A stretch of DNA of 64,000 bases from Icerya purchasi (GCA_039619475.1 CM077116.1:374676794-374740793); one strand, 5' to 3'. Positions 12,501 through 22,774 are shown, counted from the first letter of the stretch. The notes: generated from the sequence alone by a model not told the origin. Numbers and translations are program-made.

Positions 12501-13741
12501 GAAAAAAAAAACAAAAATAGGTTTTTTGAAATCGACAAGGAAATATATAAACAGTGCCATGAAAAAAAAAAAAAAAAAAAAAAAGAATGTTTATATATCA
12601 AACTCGGGGCATACATAAAATCTTCAACTTTTTAATGGGGAAACGCATATCTTTGGAGTAAGATACACGCTGTTTGTGTAATTAGACTTTTGTAAATTTT
12701 AAGAAGTGCATTAATCGACTTTTTTATTTAATTTAAATAAAATGGCTTTTAGAATTTTACTTTAGTAATTATACCTACGTCGTTTTCTTCGTTTCCATTA
12801 ATCTGCAAACGATTTCCGGTCGGATCGGGTGACCTTAGTTGCGACGGTGAACTTTCTTCCGACGTTTTCATCGCGATTAATAAATCGAGGAAGTCACCTC
12901 GAACGATTTTCCGCGATACCCTATAATCGACCACTTCGGCGACACTATTCTGGAAAAATTCCGTCAAGTCTTTTTCGAAAAATCGAATGCCCAACAGCGA
13001 TATGAGCCAAGGGGCACTATCGATCAGGGCCACTATTAAAAAATTTCCGAATCTTTCTTTAAAAATTTTCTGGCCCATTTTCCGAAATTGCGCGTCCGGG
13101 TTAACTAGTGAGCCGCCATTCACGCCGAATGCGCAAGAACTGATCACATCGGTCGTATATCTGGCCATCAGATCTTTCGTTTCCACTTCCACCGTTGTTG
13201 GCCGTCGTTTGTTATCGTTGTTGCCGATGGTCGATAGCGCATTCTCCAGAACCGATTCCAGCTCGTCGCAGCAATCGCTGACAAAGCGAAACATCGATTT
13301 AATTTTAGCGCTGGAAAAGCTCGGAGTCAGTTTTCGGCGCAGTATCTTCCAGCGCCCGTACTCCATGGAGAATAGCTGATCAGTTATCGGTTCGTCCGGT
13401 TTGTGCAGACGGAATCCTCGGTCGCGGAAATAACTGAAGTCTTTCGTCAACATCAGTCGGATCAGTTCCGGATCGCGAACAATCAGTACCGGACGTTGAA
13501 AGCTATACATGCCGATGAATTTTTCACCGGTTCCTTGCACGTACAAATCCGAAAAGAACTGGAACAAACTTTTACCGCCCAGAAATAACTCACGTAAATT
13601 TCCGAACAGAATATTCGGCTTTATCTGCGCTATTCCTCGTCTCTGCCAGTATCGATGGTTCCATCGGAAACGTAAGTACAGTGAGATCAATAACGTAAAA
13701 ATAATCGCACCAATCGATATGTCTAGTCGGAACAATTGCAT
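3257..13741 (-). CDS. Cytochrome P450, CYP3-clan/CYP6-like, 3'-incomplete
   Basis: Heme-thiolate monooxygenase expected to be anchored in the endoplasmic reticulum membrane by its N-terminal hydrophobic helix (residues 7-24). Three exons (13741-12775, 9995-9777, 3508-3257) join cleanly through two phase-1 introns with GT/AG ends and give 480 residues. Visible motifs: helix C WKILR (W131-R135), the I-helix oxygen-binding AGFETS (about 339-344), ETLR (E396-R399, the ExxR of helix K), PDHF (452-455) at the PERF site, and the heme loop PFGEGPKICIG with the cysteine ligand at 478. The final exon (about 50-60 residues in relatives) follows a phase-1 donor just after CIG and was not found between 1 and 3256, so it probably lies left of the window. 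Family membership is known from these motifs; substrate is unknown. An alternative start ten codons upstream (13771) is possible, but the MQLFRL start is closer to the usual length. Both introns are swollen by transposons. No coding breaks were seen. Confidence 0.92.
3510..5590. other. P450 intron 2, first part: nothing recognised
   Basis: AT-rich intron sequence with short homopolymer runs. Short plus-strand frames near 5030-5270 show no recognisable domain and no codon structure I would trust. Confidence 0.5.
5600..5890 (+). repeat. Fold-back family B, partial copy
   Basis: AT-rich block with the repeated phrase ATGCGCTAAAAAATAGAAA / CCACTAAAAAGTAAAAAATA, then TAATTATTCGATAA, a GTAGGCACCAAATTAAAATT segment and GAATATTTAATGCGGTTTT. 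The same modules in the same order make up the left arm and centre of the complete copy at 62690-63130, and the right half recurs at 36140-36445. Confidence 0.6.
6126..6247. repeat. Palindromic hairpin with CATCATCTGA loop and CGAAACGTT flank
   Basis: Left arm GAAACCACGTCATG...CACGTTGACGTTTTGAACAC mirrors right arm GTGTTCGAAACGTTAACATG...GTGACGTGGTTTTC with few mismatches. The central region holds CATCATCTGA. The long minus-strand open frame crossing it (5848-6294) is a by-product of low stop density and has no recognisable protein domain. Confidence 0.65.
6480..6800 (-). mobile_element. Minus-strand retrotransposon 3' tails (family A end plus LINE C-terminal scrap)
   Basis: Reading the minus strand, TGTCCCCTGTGCTGACATG followed by TAAATAAATAAATA matches the 3' end of the plus-strand copy at 58385-58488 (TGTCCTGTGTTGACGTGCC then (TAAA)n). 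Just beside it the plus strand reads GYFLETIRDRRIEGG (about 6585-6650), which resembles the C-terminal segment of another LINE type but in the opposite sense. Both are fragments. Confidence 0.5.
7400..8460 (+). mobile_element. Decayed non-LTR reverse transcriptase, family C copy 1
   Basis: Frames broken by stops still give NQFGFRCSRSSEMTV-like (about 7545-7590), FDNCKHSTIL (about 7660) and LISDYLTNRRV-like (about 7720-7750) segments. These fit fingers/palm motifs of a non-LTR reverse transcriptase. The same sequence order, from CGAGATCGATAG to CGATCATATATTATGTAAATT, is present at 27750-28390. No intact domain remains. Confidence 0.6.
8470..9130. other. P450 intron 2, middle: nothing firm
   Basis: AT-rich sequence. 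The first part (to about 8850) may be the trailing end of the family C element, judging from position only. Confidence 0.3.
9130..9420 (+). mobile_element. Family A 3' end, short copy
   Basis: Contains ICDTDHTYFLNAFPLLL (about 9190-9240), the C..DH..F C-terminal zinc-finger block of family A, followed by TGAACCAATGTCTATTTCG (about 9370), which also follows the block at 12470. It lies in P450 intron 2, antisense to the gene. Confidence 0.6.
9777..9995 (-). CDS. P450 exon 2 (I-helix)
   Basis: 73 codons from acceptor TTCCAG|AAATATC to donor TTTTAG|GTAATG, phase 1 on both sides. The junction with exon 1 makes a Glu codon, giving ...NDV-E-ISLSVITAQ, followed by AAGFETSSS, the oxygen-activation segment of helix I. 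The exon continues into the helix J/K region ending YLEMVIL, so that splicing to exon 3 restores the canonical YLxMVIxETLR block. The frame is clean. Confidence 0.9.
10840..12500 (+). mobile_element. Family A RNase H/3' end copy interrupted by a palindrome
   Basis: Plus-strand frames give an FTNGSK-like start of RNase H (about 11000), later CNDSADILARLSSL (about 11335-11380), then the 546-bp palindrome. The downstream half resumes at 11955 with LSTLSAICRPRFEHSFLPA-like and CDANHILFQC (about 12260-12300). It ends near TGAACCAATGTTTATTTCG at 12470. The copy lies in P450 intron 1, antisense to the gene. Several stops and frameshifts make it inactive. Confidence 0.8.
11409..11954. repeat. Perfect 546-bp palindrome (270-bp arms, 6-bp loop)
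   Basis: Left arm 11409-11678 reads as the exact reverse complement of right arm 11685-11954 over the whole length when compared by eye. The spacer is ATTGAA (11679-11684). Arms begin ATAGTATAAAAAATAAATGC and meet at CTAACACAT/ATGTGTTAG. A TA dinucleotide may be duplicated at the ends, but the palindromic termini make this ambiguous. Each arm carries GCTGAAGATGGGTTATGCCC followed by GAAAACGTTCC. No coding capacity was seen. Confidence 0.93.
12558..12583 (+). repeat. Poly(A) run
   Basis: About 24 consecutive A residues shortly downstream of the family A copy. It may be a retrotransposon tail or a retained simple repeat. Confidence 0.6.
12775..13741 (-). CDS. P450 exon 1 (N-terminal half)
   Basis: Encodes residues 1-322: membrane anchor, a short basic/aromatic linker (RFRWNHRYWQRRGI), then the substrate-recognition half with the helix C WKILRR motif. 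It ends at a donor reading GTAG|GTATAA on the minus strand in phase 1. An upstream in-frame ATG at 13771 would add MCCFCFFNTA; the internal ATG at 13741 is preferred because the hydrophobic helix then starts near the N-terminus as in other microsomal P450s. The plus-strand open frames overlapping this exon are antisense shadows. Confidence 0.9.
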
Positions 13742-13799
13742 GGCTGTGTTAAAAAAACAAAAACAACACATCCGCAGATATATGAATTAATGTTCGCTA

Positions 13800-15815
13800 A
13801 AGTTAAGCAAAATTTTTGAGAAATACTTAAAACAGATGTTTCATATTTCCGGTTACATATAAGGGTCCGGTAGGAACAGAGCTACACTGTAGGGTGATTG
13901 AGAAATTAGGGTAAAAATGCAATCTATTACTTCATGTTACCGTATAATATGCTTAGCTTTTTTGCACCATGTTTAAGAGGAAAAAATACATACAAATATG
14001 CGTAATTACAACACTATCAGAATTTTCTTGCGAACGTCAAGTCTTATGTAGGAGTTATATGTAAAGATTGGAACAACCAAGAAAATCATTTTCTGTATAA
14101 TTTATTTACCGGAACTATTCAAAATTAGTTTTAAAAAAATCCCGGGAAAGTTCATATTACGACCAATTTTTTATCCTATAAATAACGAATTAGCTGAAAA
14201 TAGACGTGAATATAAATTTGAAATAGACTCACATTTGAATGATCATCGACTTTCTATTTTCAAACGGAGGAGGTCATTTAGGCCCCTTCGCGAATTAAAA
14301 TGTTCTACCATCGGTGAGAAATTTTAAATGTTTTTTAATATTCGGATCGTCTTAATCTGTAAAATTATGTGATACAGACTAGGCTTTAATGGCATTGATT
14401 ACTGAATATTTTTCAGAGGTATTTTTGGGGCTCGCCATTTATTGTTTGTGAAGGTTTTTTCAATAACAGCCATAAAGTCGCCATCAGCAAGCCCGTCAAA
14501 ATCTGATGAAATCTCATTTTCTCATATTTTTAAAATCGTCGCCTCTAATACTTAACTTGTCTTGATTTGTAGCCTTGAAAACTCGGAAGAAGATTTTTCC
14601 AACATGGTCTAGGAGTTTTTTTTTCTTTTTTACTTTCGAACACGGTCGAAGGTATGATTAAAATTACTGAAATAGCTTTTGACGGTCATTTTTCGAACGA
14701 TTTAATTGTGACGTAGTACTCTATATAGGGCAGTATTTTATAATGTTGATAAAACATTTTGCAAAAAATGATTTCCTTAGCCAGACTACATTGTTCAAAA
14801 ACAATAGACTGCGATTTTTTTCTCTTTCTGGCCCTGTTATAAAAAACCTCTGGAGACGTTGATTAAGTATTTTGTGTTATTTCGTTAATAAACTATTAGT
14901 TGAGAATTTTAAATTATTTTTTGTTTAACTTTTGCTGTAGTCTGAAAAACGCTGAATTTAATGCAAATTTGACTAAGTCGAGCATTTAAACACATTAAGA
15001 ATTTTGCACTTTGCGAATGTTAAAACCGGTTACTATTTTTTCGTTTTTTGAACCACGAATAGTAAGAGACTACTCTGTACACGTATTTCATGCTTTAGGT
15101 CGTGTATAAGTGTATATGTACATTCTGTATCACCATTTATTTATTTTTTACATATTGTGGCATATTACTATATCGGAAGTACGGTTAAACTGACTTAATC
15201 TGCTACATTAATGGTAAAACATTTGAACCCATGGTTAAGATTAATCTATTGCAATATAAAACATCTGATCGTGCACGATTAAGTTAAATTAATGTATTAG
15301 CCGGATCGACTGAGAAACGTTTTAGTTAACCGGATTAAAAGGATCATTAATTTCGGTTGCATAGTTAAGAGTGGAACGAAGAGCACTGTACGTAGAATAA
15401 TAGAGGAGAACGCGGTGAATTTTAATATCGTAGATGGGCCATGGGGGATTTGATTTATTCAATGCGAAACCGTGTCTTAGTCTGGAATGATTCACGCGTG
15501 TCAGCGCCACCTGCTCTCTGCAAGTTCGAACATTCAACTGGAATCGCCCGAATTATTCCGTTGAACTTTGGGAAATCAGAGAATTTGTTTCTTTTGCTGA
15601 TTTGACAGCCTAAACGTAACGATGTTCGAATAGAATGTAACAAATCCGTGAAAACAACAATTTTGATTTTAATTTTTTCGGACAAAGGCACAAGTAAAAA
15701 TTGCATAACAGCGAAAAGTTCACACACAAAAAACGAGAAGTATGAAGGTGACCATGATTATGGAATACACAGTTTATTCGAATCTATGGAAAAATTGTAA
15801 CGTTTGTTATATTTT
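13800..15815. other. Upstream of the P450; no gene recognised
   Basis: This stretch should contain the P450 promoter and 5' untranslated region. I see no reliable TATA/initiator pair and no coding pattern. Short frames near 15320-15730 (minus) have no recognisable domain. Confidence 0.4.
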
Positions 15816-15870
15816 AATTTTTACCGACTTCCAAAATAGAGGGATGGTTATACATTCGTCACGTATATAT

Positions 15871-17171
15871 ACACCCTGTCAAGAAAGTATCGGGAATTGT
15901 CAATTTAAATCTCCCGGGTAATAGCTAGGCAGATAATTTTTTTTTTCCAGGTTGGTACAACTGTTTTGTATTATGATGCCTATTTTTAGCGCGATCTGTC
16001 AACCAGTGTGTTTACAGCAGCTGTTAAAATCAGTCGACCTTGAAGTGTTTTGTCGAAGTTTTACAATGAGTGAAAATATTGAACAACGTACTTGTGTTAA
16101 ATTCTGTGTTTCGAACGAAATTTCTTGTGCCGATACACTGAAAATGTTACAGAAGGCTTTTGGTTAATCTGCTTTATCAAAAACGCGGGTTTACGAGTGG
16201 TACAGAGCGTTCAAGGATGGTCGGGAGACGGTCGAAGACATGCCTCGCTCTGGACGGCCTTCAACGAGTGTGACCGATGATAACGTCGATAAAATCAAGG
16301 AAATCGTTGCTGAAAATTGTCATGTGAGCTTGAGAGAGATGGCTCATGGATTGGGCATGTCACACGAGAGCGTACGTACGATTGTGCACGAAAAATTGGG
16401 TATGCAACGCGTTGCGGCTCGGCTTGTTCCGAAAGACCTGAATTTCTTTCAAAAAAAGTACCGAGAACAGGTAGCTGCAGACATGCTGGATCGAGCCAAT
16501 TTGGATCCTACCTTCTTGGAAAAGATAATTACTGGTGACGAGACATGGCTGTACGAGTACGACACGCTTACGAACCAGCAATCGTCCGAATGGCGGCCAA
16601 TTGGCGCGCCAAAGCCGATCGAAAGTGAAGATCATGTTGATTGTTTTCTTCGATATTCGAGGCGTGGTACACTATGAATATGTGCCAGCCGGACAGACAG
16701 TCACCAAAGAGTTTTACTTAAGTGTTTTGAGACGTTTGAGAGAGGCTATCCGTCGTAAACGTAACGATTTGTGGGTCGACAATTCTTGGATTCTCCATCA
16801 CGATAATGCGCCGTCTCACAAAGCCATAATTGTGAATGAGTTTTTGGCCAAACACTCGGTAAATATCATCGAACAACCGCCGTATTCACCAGATTTAGCA
16901 CCCTGCGACTTCTTCCTATTCTCAAAACTCAAATTTCCGCTACGGGGAATGCGCTTCGAATCGATTGATGACATCAAGACGAATGCGACGCGAGAGCTAA
17001 AGGCCATCCCGGAAACCGCCTATCAGAAGTGCTTTGCCGAGTGGAAAAAGCGTTGGCATATGTGCATCGCTTCGAATGGATGTTATTTTGAAGGTGACAA
17101 AATAAATTTGGATGAAAATTAAAAATTGTTCGTTTTATTTAACAATTCCCGATACTTTCTTGACAGGGTGT
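15871..17171 (+). mobile_element. mariner (Tc1/mariner superfamily) transposon
   Basis: About 1.3 kb, bounded by perfect 30-bp terminal inverted repeats, 15871-15900 (ACACCCTGTCAAGAAAGTAT...) and 17142-17171, set in TA repeats as expected for TA target sites. It carries one transposase frame. The flanks read as one sequence if the element is removed (ACCGACTTCC...CGTCAC then TTTGTTCGTTCATAACTC), which matches the minus-strand RTE-like tail family seen at 17437. The transposon therefore landed inside an older repeat. Confidence 0.95.
16066..17122 (+). pseudogene. mariner transposase, disrupted
   Basis: About 350 residues, the usual mariner length. N-terminal helix-turn-helix region with VYEWYRAFKDGRE and RSGRPS (about residues 45-65); catalytic core with TGDETWLYEY, HHDNAPSH and YSPDLAPCDFF. 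The last two aspartates are 34 residues apart, the D,D34D signature of mariner. It acts in the nucleus by cut-and-paste at TA sites. The copy is broken by an in-frame TAA at 16165-16167 (in GG-TAA-TCT) and by a frameshift near 16612-16622, before SKVKIMLIVFFDI. The start ATG (16066, MSENIEQR) follows about 195 bp of leader. Two lesions only, so the insertion is fairly young. Confidence 0.93.
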
Positions 17172-17436
17172 ATATATATATATATTTTTATGTTTGTTCG
17201 TTCATAACTCATATTTATATAGAGCGATTTTACTGAGTCTTTGTCCATTAGAAAGAGTACCATTCAATTTAGGTACCATGTGAGTAATGATGAAAATTGG
17301 TGAACATAAATAGAGTATTCGTTAAAAAACTTTGGATAATTTTTTATTCTTATTATTATTTTATTTTTTTAGTATAACAGAGGCGGTTGATTTAAAATGC
17401 TATAAATTTACAAAATTACCATAGAAATGTAGCTTC

Positions 17437-17549
17437 GTTACCGACTTCCAGAAAGAAAAAGGTTATACGTTCATCCGGTTTTGTTTTTTTTTTACGTTTG
17501 CATAACTTATTTCATATGGACTAATTTAGAATTATGTGGTAAATTTTGA

Positions 17550-17551
<2 letters not shown>
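17437..17551 (-). repeat. RTE-like retrotransposon 3'-end repeat
   Basis: Begins ACCGACTTCCAG, the reverse complement of the GAAGTCGGT tail seen at 49050-49075 and 63800-63825, and goes on to a block with TTCATATGGACTAATTTAG. It stops at the poly(T) at 17552. A related copy flanks the mariner (15820-15869 and 17172-17250), and another segment lies at 18158-18260. The GAAGTCGGT-ended family is known from RTE-type LINE tails in insects; the assignment is by resemblance. Confidence 0.55.
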
Positions 17552-17580
<29 letters not shown>

Positions 17581-18157
17581 GGCCCGGCGAGAAACCATCT
17601 GGCCACTAACAACTTCTACAAGTGAGCTAGACTAACACAATAGTGTGTATAAATAAGTAGATTGAGTCCTAAAACATCATGGAATAGGAGCAAAGAATAT
17701 CATTAGCAATAAAGTTCGAGTAAAGATGGCCGCAATGACGTAACATAGCCCACGTGTGTCGAAAAGAATGATATGGAATTAACACTGATAATTAAACGTT
17801 TACAATACAATTCGAACACACATGGCCGCAATGATATGACATAGCAAACGAGTGCCAAGAAGGATAGAATATAAAATTAACACTGACTATATCACATCCC
17901 AAGTGCAACAGGCACTGTGGAGTGCGACTGGATAGCAGTAGGTTAAGGATATAGGTTTAGAACCGAGTAATTAGCAAGGTAGTAGCAAGACTTCCGAAAA
18001 TGCCAGTTATTAGCTACATTAGAACTCTGAAACCGGCCTTTCACCACTAAATAGTAATGCCGTTATTAATAATAAATTTGAACAAAGCCACTATAACAGC
18101 ATCGGTACAAGATAATATGTAAGAAACATATAGGATTATTTTGATTATGTTATTATA
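17552..18157 (-). mobile_element. Poly(T)-headed retroposon insertion with internal tandem duplication
   Basis: Starts with about 29 T residues, then GGCCCGGCGAGAAACCATC, as expected for the 3' end of a minus-strand retroposed element. No coding frame is visible. Inside, ATGGCCGCAATG recurs at 17726 and 17822, giving a 96-bp diverged tandem duplication; a single related unit is at 38533. It is flanked by 41-bp similar sequences (17511-17551 and 18158-18198, 4 mismatches), either an old long target duplication or two host repeats. Confidence 0.6.
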
Positions 18158-18474
18158 TTCATATGGACCGATTTAGAATTACGTTGTAAATTTTGATCAT
18201 TTTATACGAAGCATAGAAGAGAAAGAGACAGAAATGTAAGTGAGAGTGGTCGAGGGGCACAACCCTTTGCGAGGCCAATATATTGAAATGATACACATTA
18301 ATAGAAATACATTATATATTAATTTTTAATTTATTAATAGATAGTGTATTTCAATATATATATATATATATATATATTAAACAAGTAAAGAGATAAGTGA
18401 TATAAATAATTTTAACCTGAAAATAAACCTTCTTTGGGCTATAAACTTCCACTGTAGTAACTTAGTTTCAATTT

Positions 18475-18643
18475 TTGCAACTACATGTGTATGTGTTTAA
18501 TTTTAATAGACCGCTAAACTGTTTATTCTTCCTTAGTCTTTTTTTTTCTTTTACGAAAGATTTTCCATAAAAAAAATAAAAAATAAGGGGAAATAAACAG
18601 TTTAGCGATCTATTAAAATTAAACACATACGCACGCAGTTGTA
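18475..18643. repeat. Inverted-repeat hairpin (MITE-like)
   Basis: Left arm GCAACTACATGTGTATGTGT...GCTAAACTGTTTATTC and right arm GAAATAAACAGTTTAGCGAT...CAGTTG pair over about 52 bases with few mismatches across a roughly 60-base T/A-rich loop. No coding content. Confidence 0.75.
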
Positions 18644-18699
18644 AAAGCTAAAGATAAAAACTTTTAAAACGTATGTATTTAAAAAAAAATAAATAAATA

Positions 18700-20155
18700 A
18701 TAAAAATTCTCTCAATTTTTTTTAATATGTAAGATGAAAAATATAATTTTTTTGTTTTATGTTTCCGAATTTTTACACTAGTTTTATTATTTGCAATATG
18801 GAACAAGGAATTTCTCAATTCCGTTCAAATCATTCGGTAATAAAATTAGATAGTTTAATAAACAATTTAGCGGGAAGAATGATTAAACCAGTTAGAAGCG
18901 ACTTGAGTTGACAGATAGTTTTCACCTGCATATTAGTTTGCGTAAAATTGAAAAATCGAGTTCAATTTGCAACGCGACCTGCCAGCTAATTTTCGTTAAG
19001 CAGCGAACTTTATTTTGAAGAATGTATATACGTGTTCTTTCGTCATTAATGAAAAAGACTTATCAAAAAGTACCTCAGAATAAATATGAGGATCGCACTA
19101 CTGTTTCAGTACAGAGACTGATTACGTTCAAATTGAAAGATAGTAAAAATTACCTGCCTGATGCGATGCGATCCGAAGTAGTGGTCTTCTAAGTGCCGCA
19201 TCCAAATGACCAGTTAAATGATTCTCACCTGTCACGTAAGAGACGTCCGATGAAATTTTTTTTAAGAGTTTTTCGTTCCATTAGAGGAAAAGCCGTGCCT
19301 ATAAATAAATCGACTGAGATCGATTATTTCACCGAATTACCGTCGCGCGTAAATTAACATATTTTAAAATAACAGTGTAATTCGCTTGCCACGAATATGT
19401 ACTTTCTTTTTCTTGGTGAACGTCTATTTGTTAAAAGAAGAAATATTCGTCAAGGGGCATACTTTGATCTCTCCAGACTGCAATACCGACTTCCGTTGTG
19501 TAATAAGAAAGCGGCCATTATTAGCACTCAATAGATAAAGGCTAGTTCCTGTTGAGGTCTGTGCCGAATCAACGCTAAGTCTAAAACGGGCATAATTACT
19601 TTCGATATTATCTAATTATAAATCGCCCGCAACACTGTAATAATGTAAACGTATACCGGAATTAAATTCGAACCGATTTTTATCAGTTTCGAATTCTTCT
19701 GTAAGCGCGGATGGGTATAATCGATGACCCGTATCAGTCTAATTACCGAACAAAATTATTTAAATGAAGAATTTCTTTACTATTGTATGTCTTAATCTGA
19801 TGATCGAAGTGTAAGAAAAAATCACTATCTCAATATCTTAAACGATTCTCGTTGACCGAGATTTATTTATAATCAAAAAAAAAAAAAAAAAAAAGAAGAA
19901 ATAAATAAAAATACAATTAAACGATTTAATCTTTCGTAATATTTTCCTTCTTTGCACTCATCGGCATGTCTTTTTTCATCTTTACGTTTTAAACAGTTCC
20001 AATGCCTAGTTCGGTAAACCATAAAAGAAGGAGTTAGTATGAAAAAAATTAAAATTAAATACATTAGTTGGTCACGAATGAAAATAAGCTGCGAGGTGAT
20101 TTCGATCGTTATTTTTCAGAAAATTTTTCTTGTGTAAACGCTTAATCATCCTCTA
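18700..20155. other. No gene recognised
   Basis: AT-rich, with no motif, domain or repeat I can identify. An A-run at 19876-19894 is the only notable simple repeat. Confidence 0.4.
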
Positions 20156-20159
20156 GAGA

Positions 20160-21340
20160 CTTATTCCTTCATATATATTCTGCATAACTGGCGTTTTACT
20201 TCCAAGAAAATTCCTATCCTAGCTCACATTGCTTTGCGACTGAATTCTTTTTTATCCTGCACAATTTCTTTTATAACAATCTCCCTTACTTTTCTTTCAA
20301 TTATGCAGATTTCTCCAATCCTCCCAATGTATTCTACATTTACCTCTTTTCTCCAAATCCCTTTCCTATGCTACGGTTATATGGGAATTCTATAGTTATA
20401 TCGAATCCCGTTTTCCTTACCATATGGCTATTTTTACGGATGGTTCGACCTAATGGAGTTTTGGAGCTTCTCTCATACTTCCAAGCATTAATTTCTCTGA
20501 ATCTTTTCGTACCCCTTCTTTCTGTACTATCTTTACGGTGTAAGGGCCACTCCTATGTTCTATAATTTATATTTCTCACCATCGTTCTTATTTTAAATAT
20601 TTAATTGTCTCTGATTTCACGTGTGCTCTTAAAGAGTTATTTCCTCACATTTCCCCTCTCACTCCTCTGACCTTTTTACCCTCCGTACTCGCACCCTCAT
20701 TCACACTCTTTTCTCACTTCATGCTATCCGCATTGATATGCTTCGGGTCGTCCACAGTCATATGGGGGGATAGTGGGTAACGAAATGGAAGATTCCTTGG
20801 CTCAGATTGCTGTATCCTCCCGTTTCTTTTTCATTAAAATTCCCGTTTCTAATTTACTCCCATCGTGTAAAAAGTTTCATGTTAGATTTTGCTCAGATTT
20901 TTACGTTTCTTCCTTTTCTAATCAACCTTCTTCTTAAATTTTTCCATCCAACCTGGTTTTTTTCGATTTTCCGCCGCTCCGTTATTGTCCCTATTATCCG
21001 TTTACGTCTGAATCATACTCTTCTTCCTTGCTCACGTTTCTGTTTTCCTCTCGCACTGTCCTCTAATTATCCTCTTTATTCTGACGACGAAGCCGTCTGC
21101 GATCCCGACCATATACATATATTCATTGAATGTCCATCCCTCGTGAACGAACGCACTTCTTTGTACTCCGATCTGTTATTAAACTCCCTATAATCCTTAT
21201 TGCGCTTCGTATATATCTTATCGTTTCCGTCGATTTTCGTTGTTCCGATCTTCAGTTCCTTTATTCTATCAATATTTGACACCGACTCTACATCTAACTG
21301 ATCCTTCTCCTCATTTGTTGACATACCCAAAGGCGTTTAG
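20160..21340 (+). mobile_element. Family A RNase H/3' end copy
   Basis: Fragments in shifting frames: IFTDGST-like start of RNase H (about 20435), then RLRLNHTLLPCSRFCFPL and CDPDHIHIFIECPSLVNER (20990-21160). It ends with TTTGTTGACATACCCAAAGG (21316-21335), the family A 3' terminus. It is dead through frameshifts and stops. Confidence 0.8.
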
Positions 21341-21486
21341 TAGTTTAGTTTGCCGTACTTTTTTTAATGAGAAGATCTGTCATGACCAATTACTGTCTTT
21401 TTGTTCTTTTTTAAAATATTTAGAGTGATTATTTTTACCGTCACGAAAACATCAATGAGAACTATAGGAAGAAAAAATTTCCAATC

Positions 21487-22003
21487 AAAAAAAATTATAA
21501 TTTAAAAAACCAAAAACTGATGCTTTATATGTAAGATGCTCTAAAAAGTGTAAATTAATTTAAATTCTATTACAATATTAATACAAGAGTGAAGAAGTAG
21601 CTATTAATAATTAATTTTAATTCGAAATAAAAATTTAAGTACTGTTACAATATTAACCTAAGAGTGCAGAGCTCGACATAAACAATTAACATTTCAAAAT
21701 TAAGCATGGGGTGCTTTTATATAACATTTACATTTGATGAAGGACTGCATGACGACTACTGATAAAATCATCCCTCGCTCTATTTTGAATTGAAATTAAT
21801 TATTAATGGCGACAAGTCTCAAGATTCTTACATTAGTATTGTAAAATTCATTTTTTATTGCGAATTAAAATTAATTATTAATGGCCACAAGTTTTCATTC
21901 TTACATTAGTATTGTAAAAGAATTTAAATTATTTTACGCTTTTTAGCGCATCTTACATACAAAGAGTATCTGTTTTCAGTTTTTTAAACTATAATTTTAT
22001 TTT
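21487..22003. repeat. Fold-back family D element (about 520 bp)
   Basis: Left end AATTATAATTTAAAAAACCA...GTAAGATGCTCTAAAAAGTG is mirrored at the right end by CGCTTTTTAGCGCATCTTAC...CAGTTTTTTAAACTATAATT. Inner modules (TTACAATATTAATACAAGAG; TATTAATAATTAATTTTAATTCG) are repeated within each arm. The axis is near 21745. It has MITE-like structure and no coding frame. Confidence 0.75.
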
Positions 22004-22254
22004 AATTAGTCTTGAAGGGGATATCAGAAGGATCATATTTGATTATAATTATTTCCAGCGTTCAACTAAAGTTATACTTAATTCCGTTACATGTTCACTC
22101 TTCTCGTAAATTCAACAATTTTGCAGCAATCTCCTAAAGTCCAGTTGCCTTTTTAGTTTCGGTTAAAGTAAAAAGCGTGCGATTTTAGTTTTCTATACAA
22201 TTATCGTATTTTTCAGATTGTATTAAAAGCATATGAAAGCGTAGGACAACTTCT

Positions 22255-22410
22255 GTTGCTTCCGTCGAGCCGCCACATTGTTTCGCAAAGCATAACAAGA
22301 CCGGCTACGGTCTTTTTCTGTAAGCCGCCGCATCGTGGAAAGAATTATAATGAGTCTGGCCTCAAGGATGCTTCCGTCAAGGCGCCGTGTTTTCGTGGGA
22401 AATAAAAATT
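22255..22410. repeat. Three diverged GC-rich tandem units (about 55 bp)
   Basis: Phrases GCTTCCGTCGAGCCGCCACA (about 22258), TCTGTAAGCCGCCGCATCGT (about 22317) and GCTTCCGTCAAGGCGCCGTG (about 22370) recur with similar spacing and similar tails (AGCATAACAAGACCGGC / AATTATAATGAGTCTGGC). They stand out as GC-rich against AT-rich surroundings. Function unknown. Confidence 0.6.
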
Positions 22411-22774
22411 ATTCCGCTGATAAATATTTATATTTTTTAAATTTATTTGTGGATGTAAGTGCCTTTTTTTCTGCATCGTAATATTGCATTGTTATCGGGT
22501 TCTGATAATTAATAAAAATTTCAAATCATTCGGACACGTCGGGAAGTGGGTGAAAAATGGATTCCGAAATTCCATTACAAGCTTACAGCCTACTGGAGCT
22601 GATACGAAACGTATATAATAATAAAAAAGCTTCCCGCTTCGGAGCTAGTTTAAAGTTGCACGAGATTACACTTTTCTTTTTCGGAGGCTGGGTCGTTAAC
22701 TGTGCACGTTAATCCAGCGTAAGAGGAATTTTTCTATATTTTTAATTTACAGTTGGCCAAACGGTTCTGGGACC

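Noticed and set aside
12987..13790. Plus-strand open frames of 130, 61 and 93 codons
   Set aside because: They are antisense to P450 exon 1 and mirror its codon structure.
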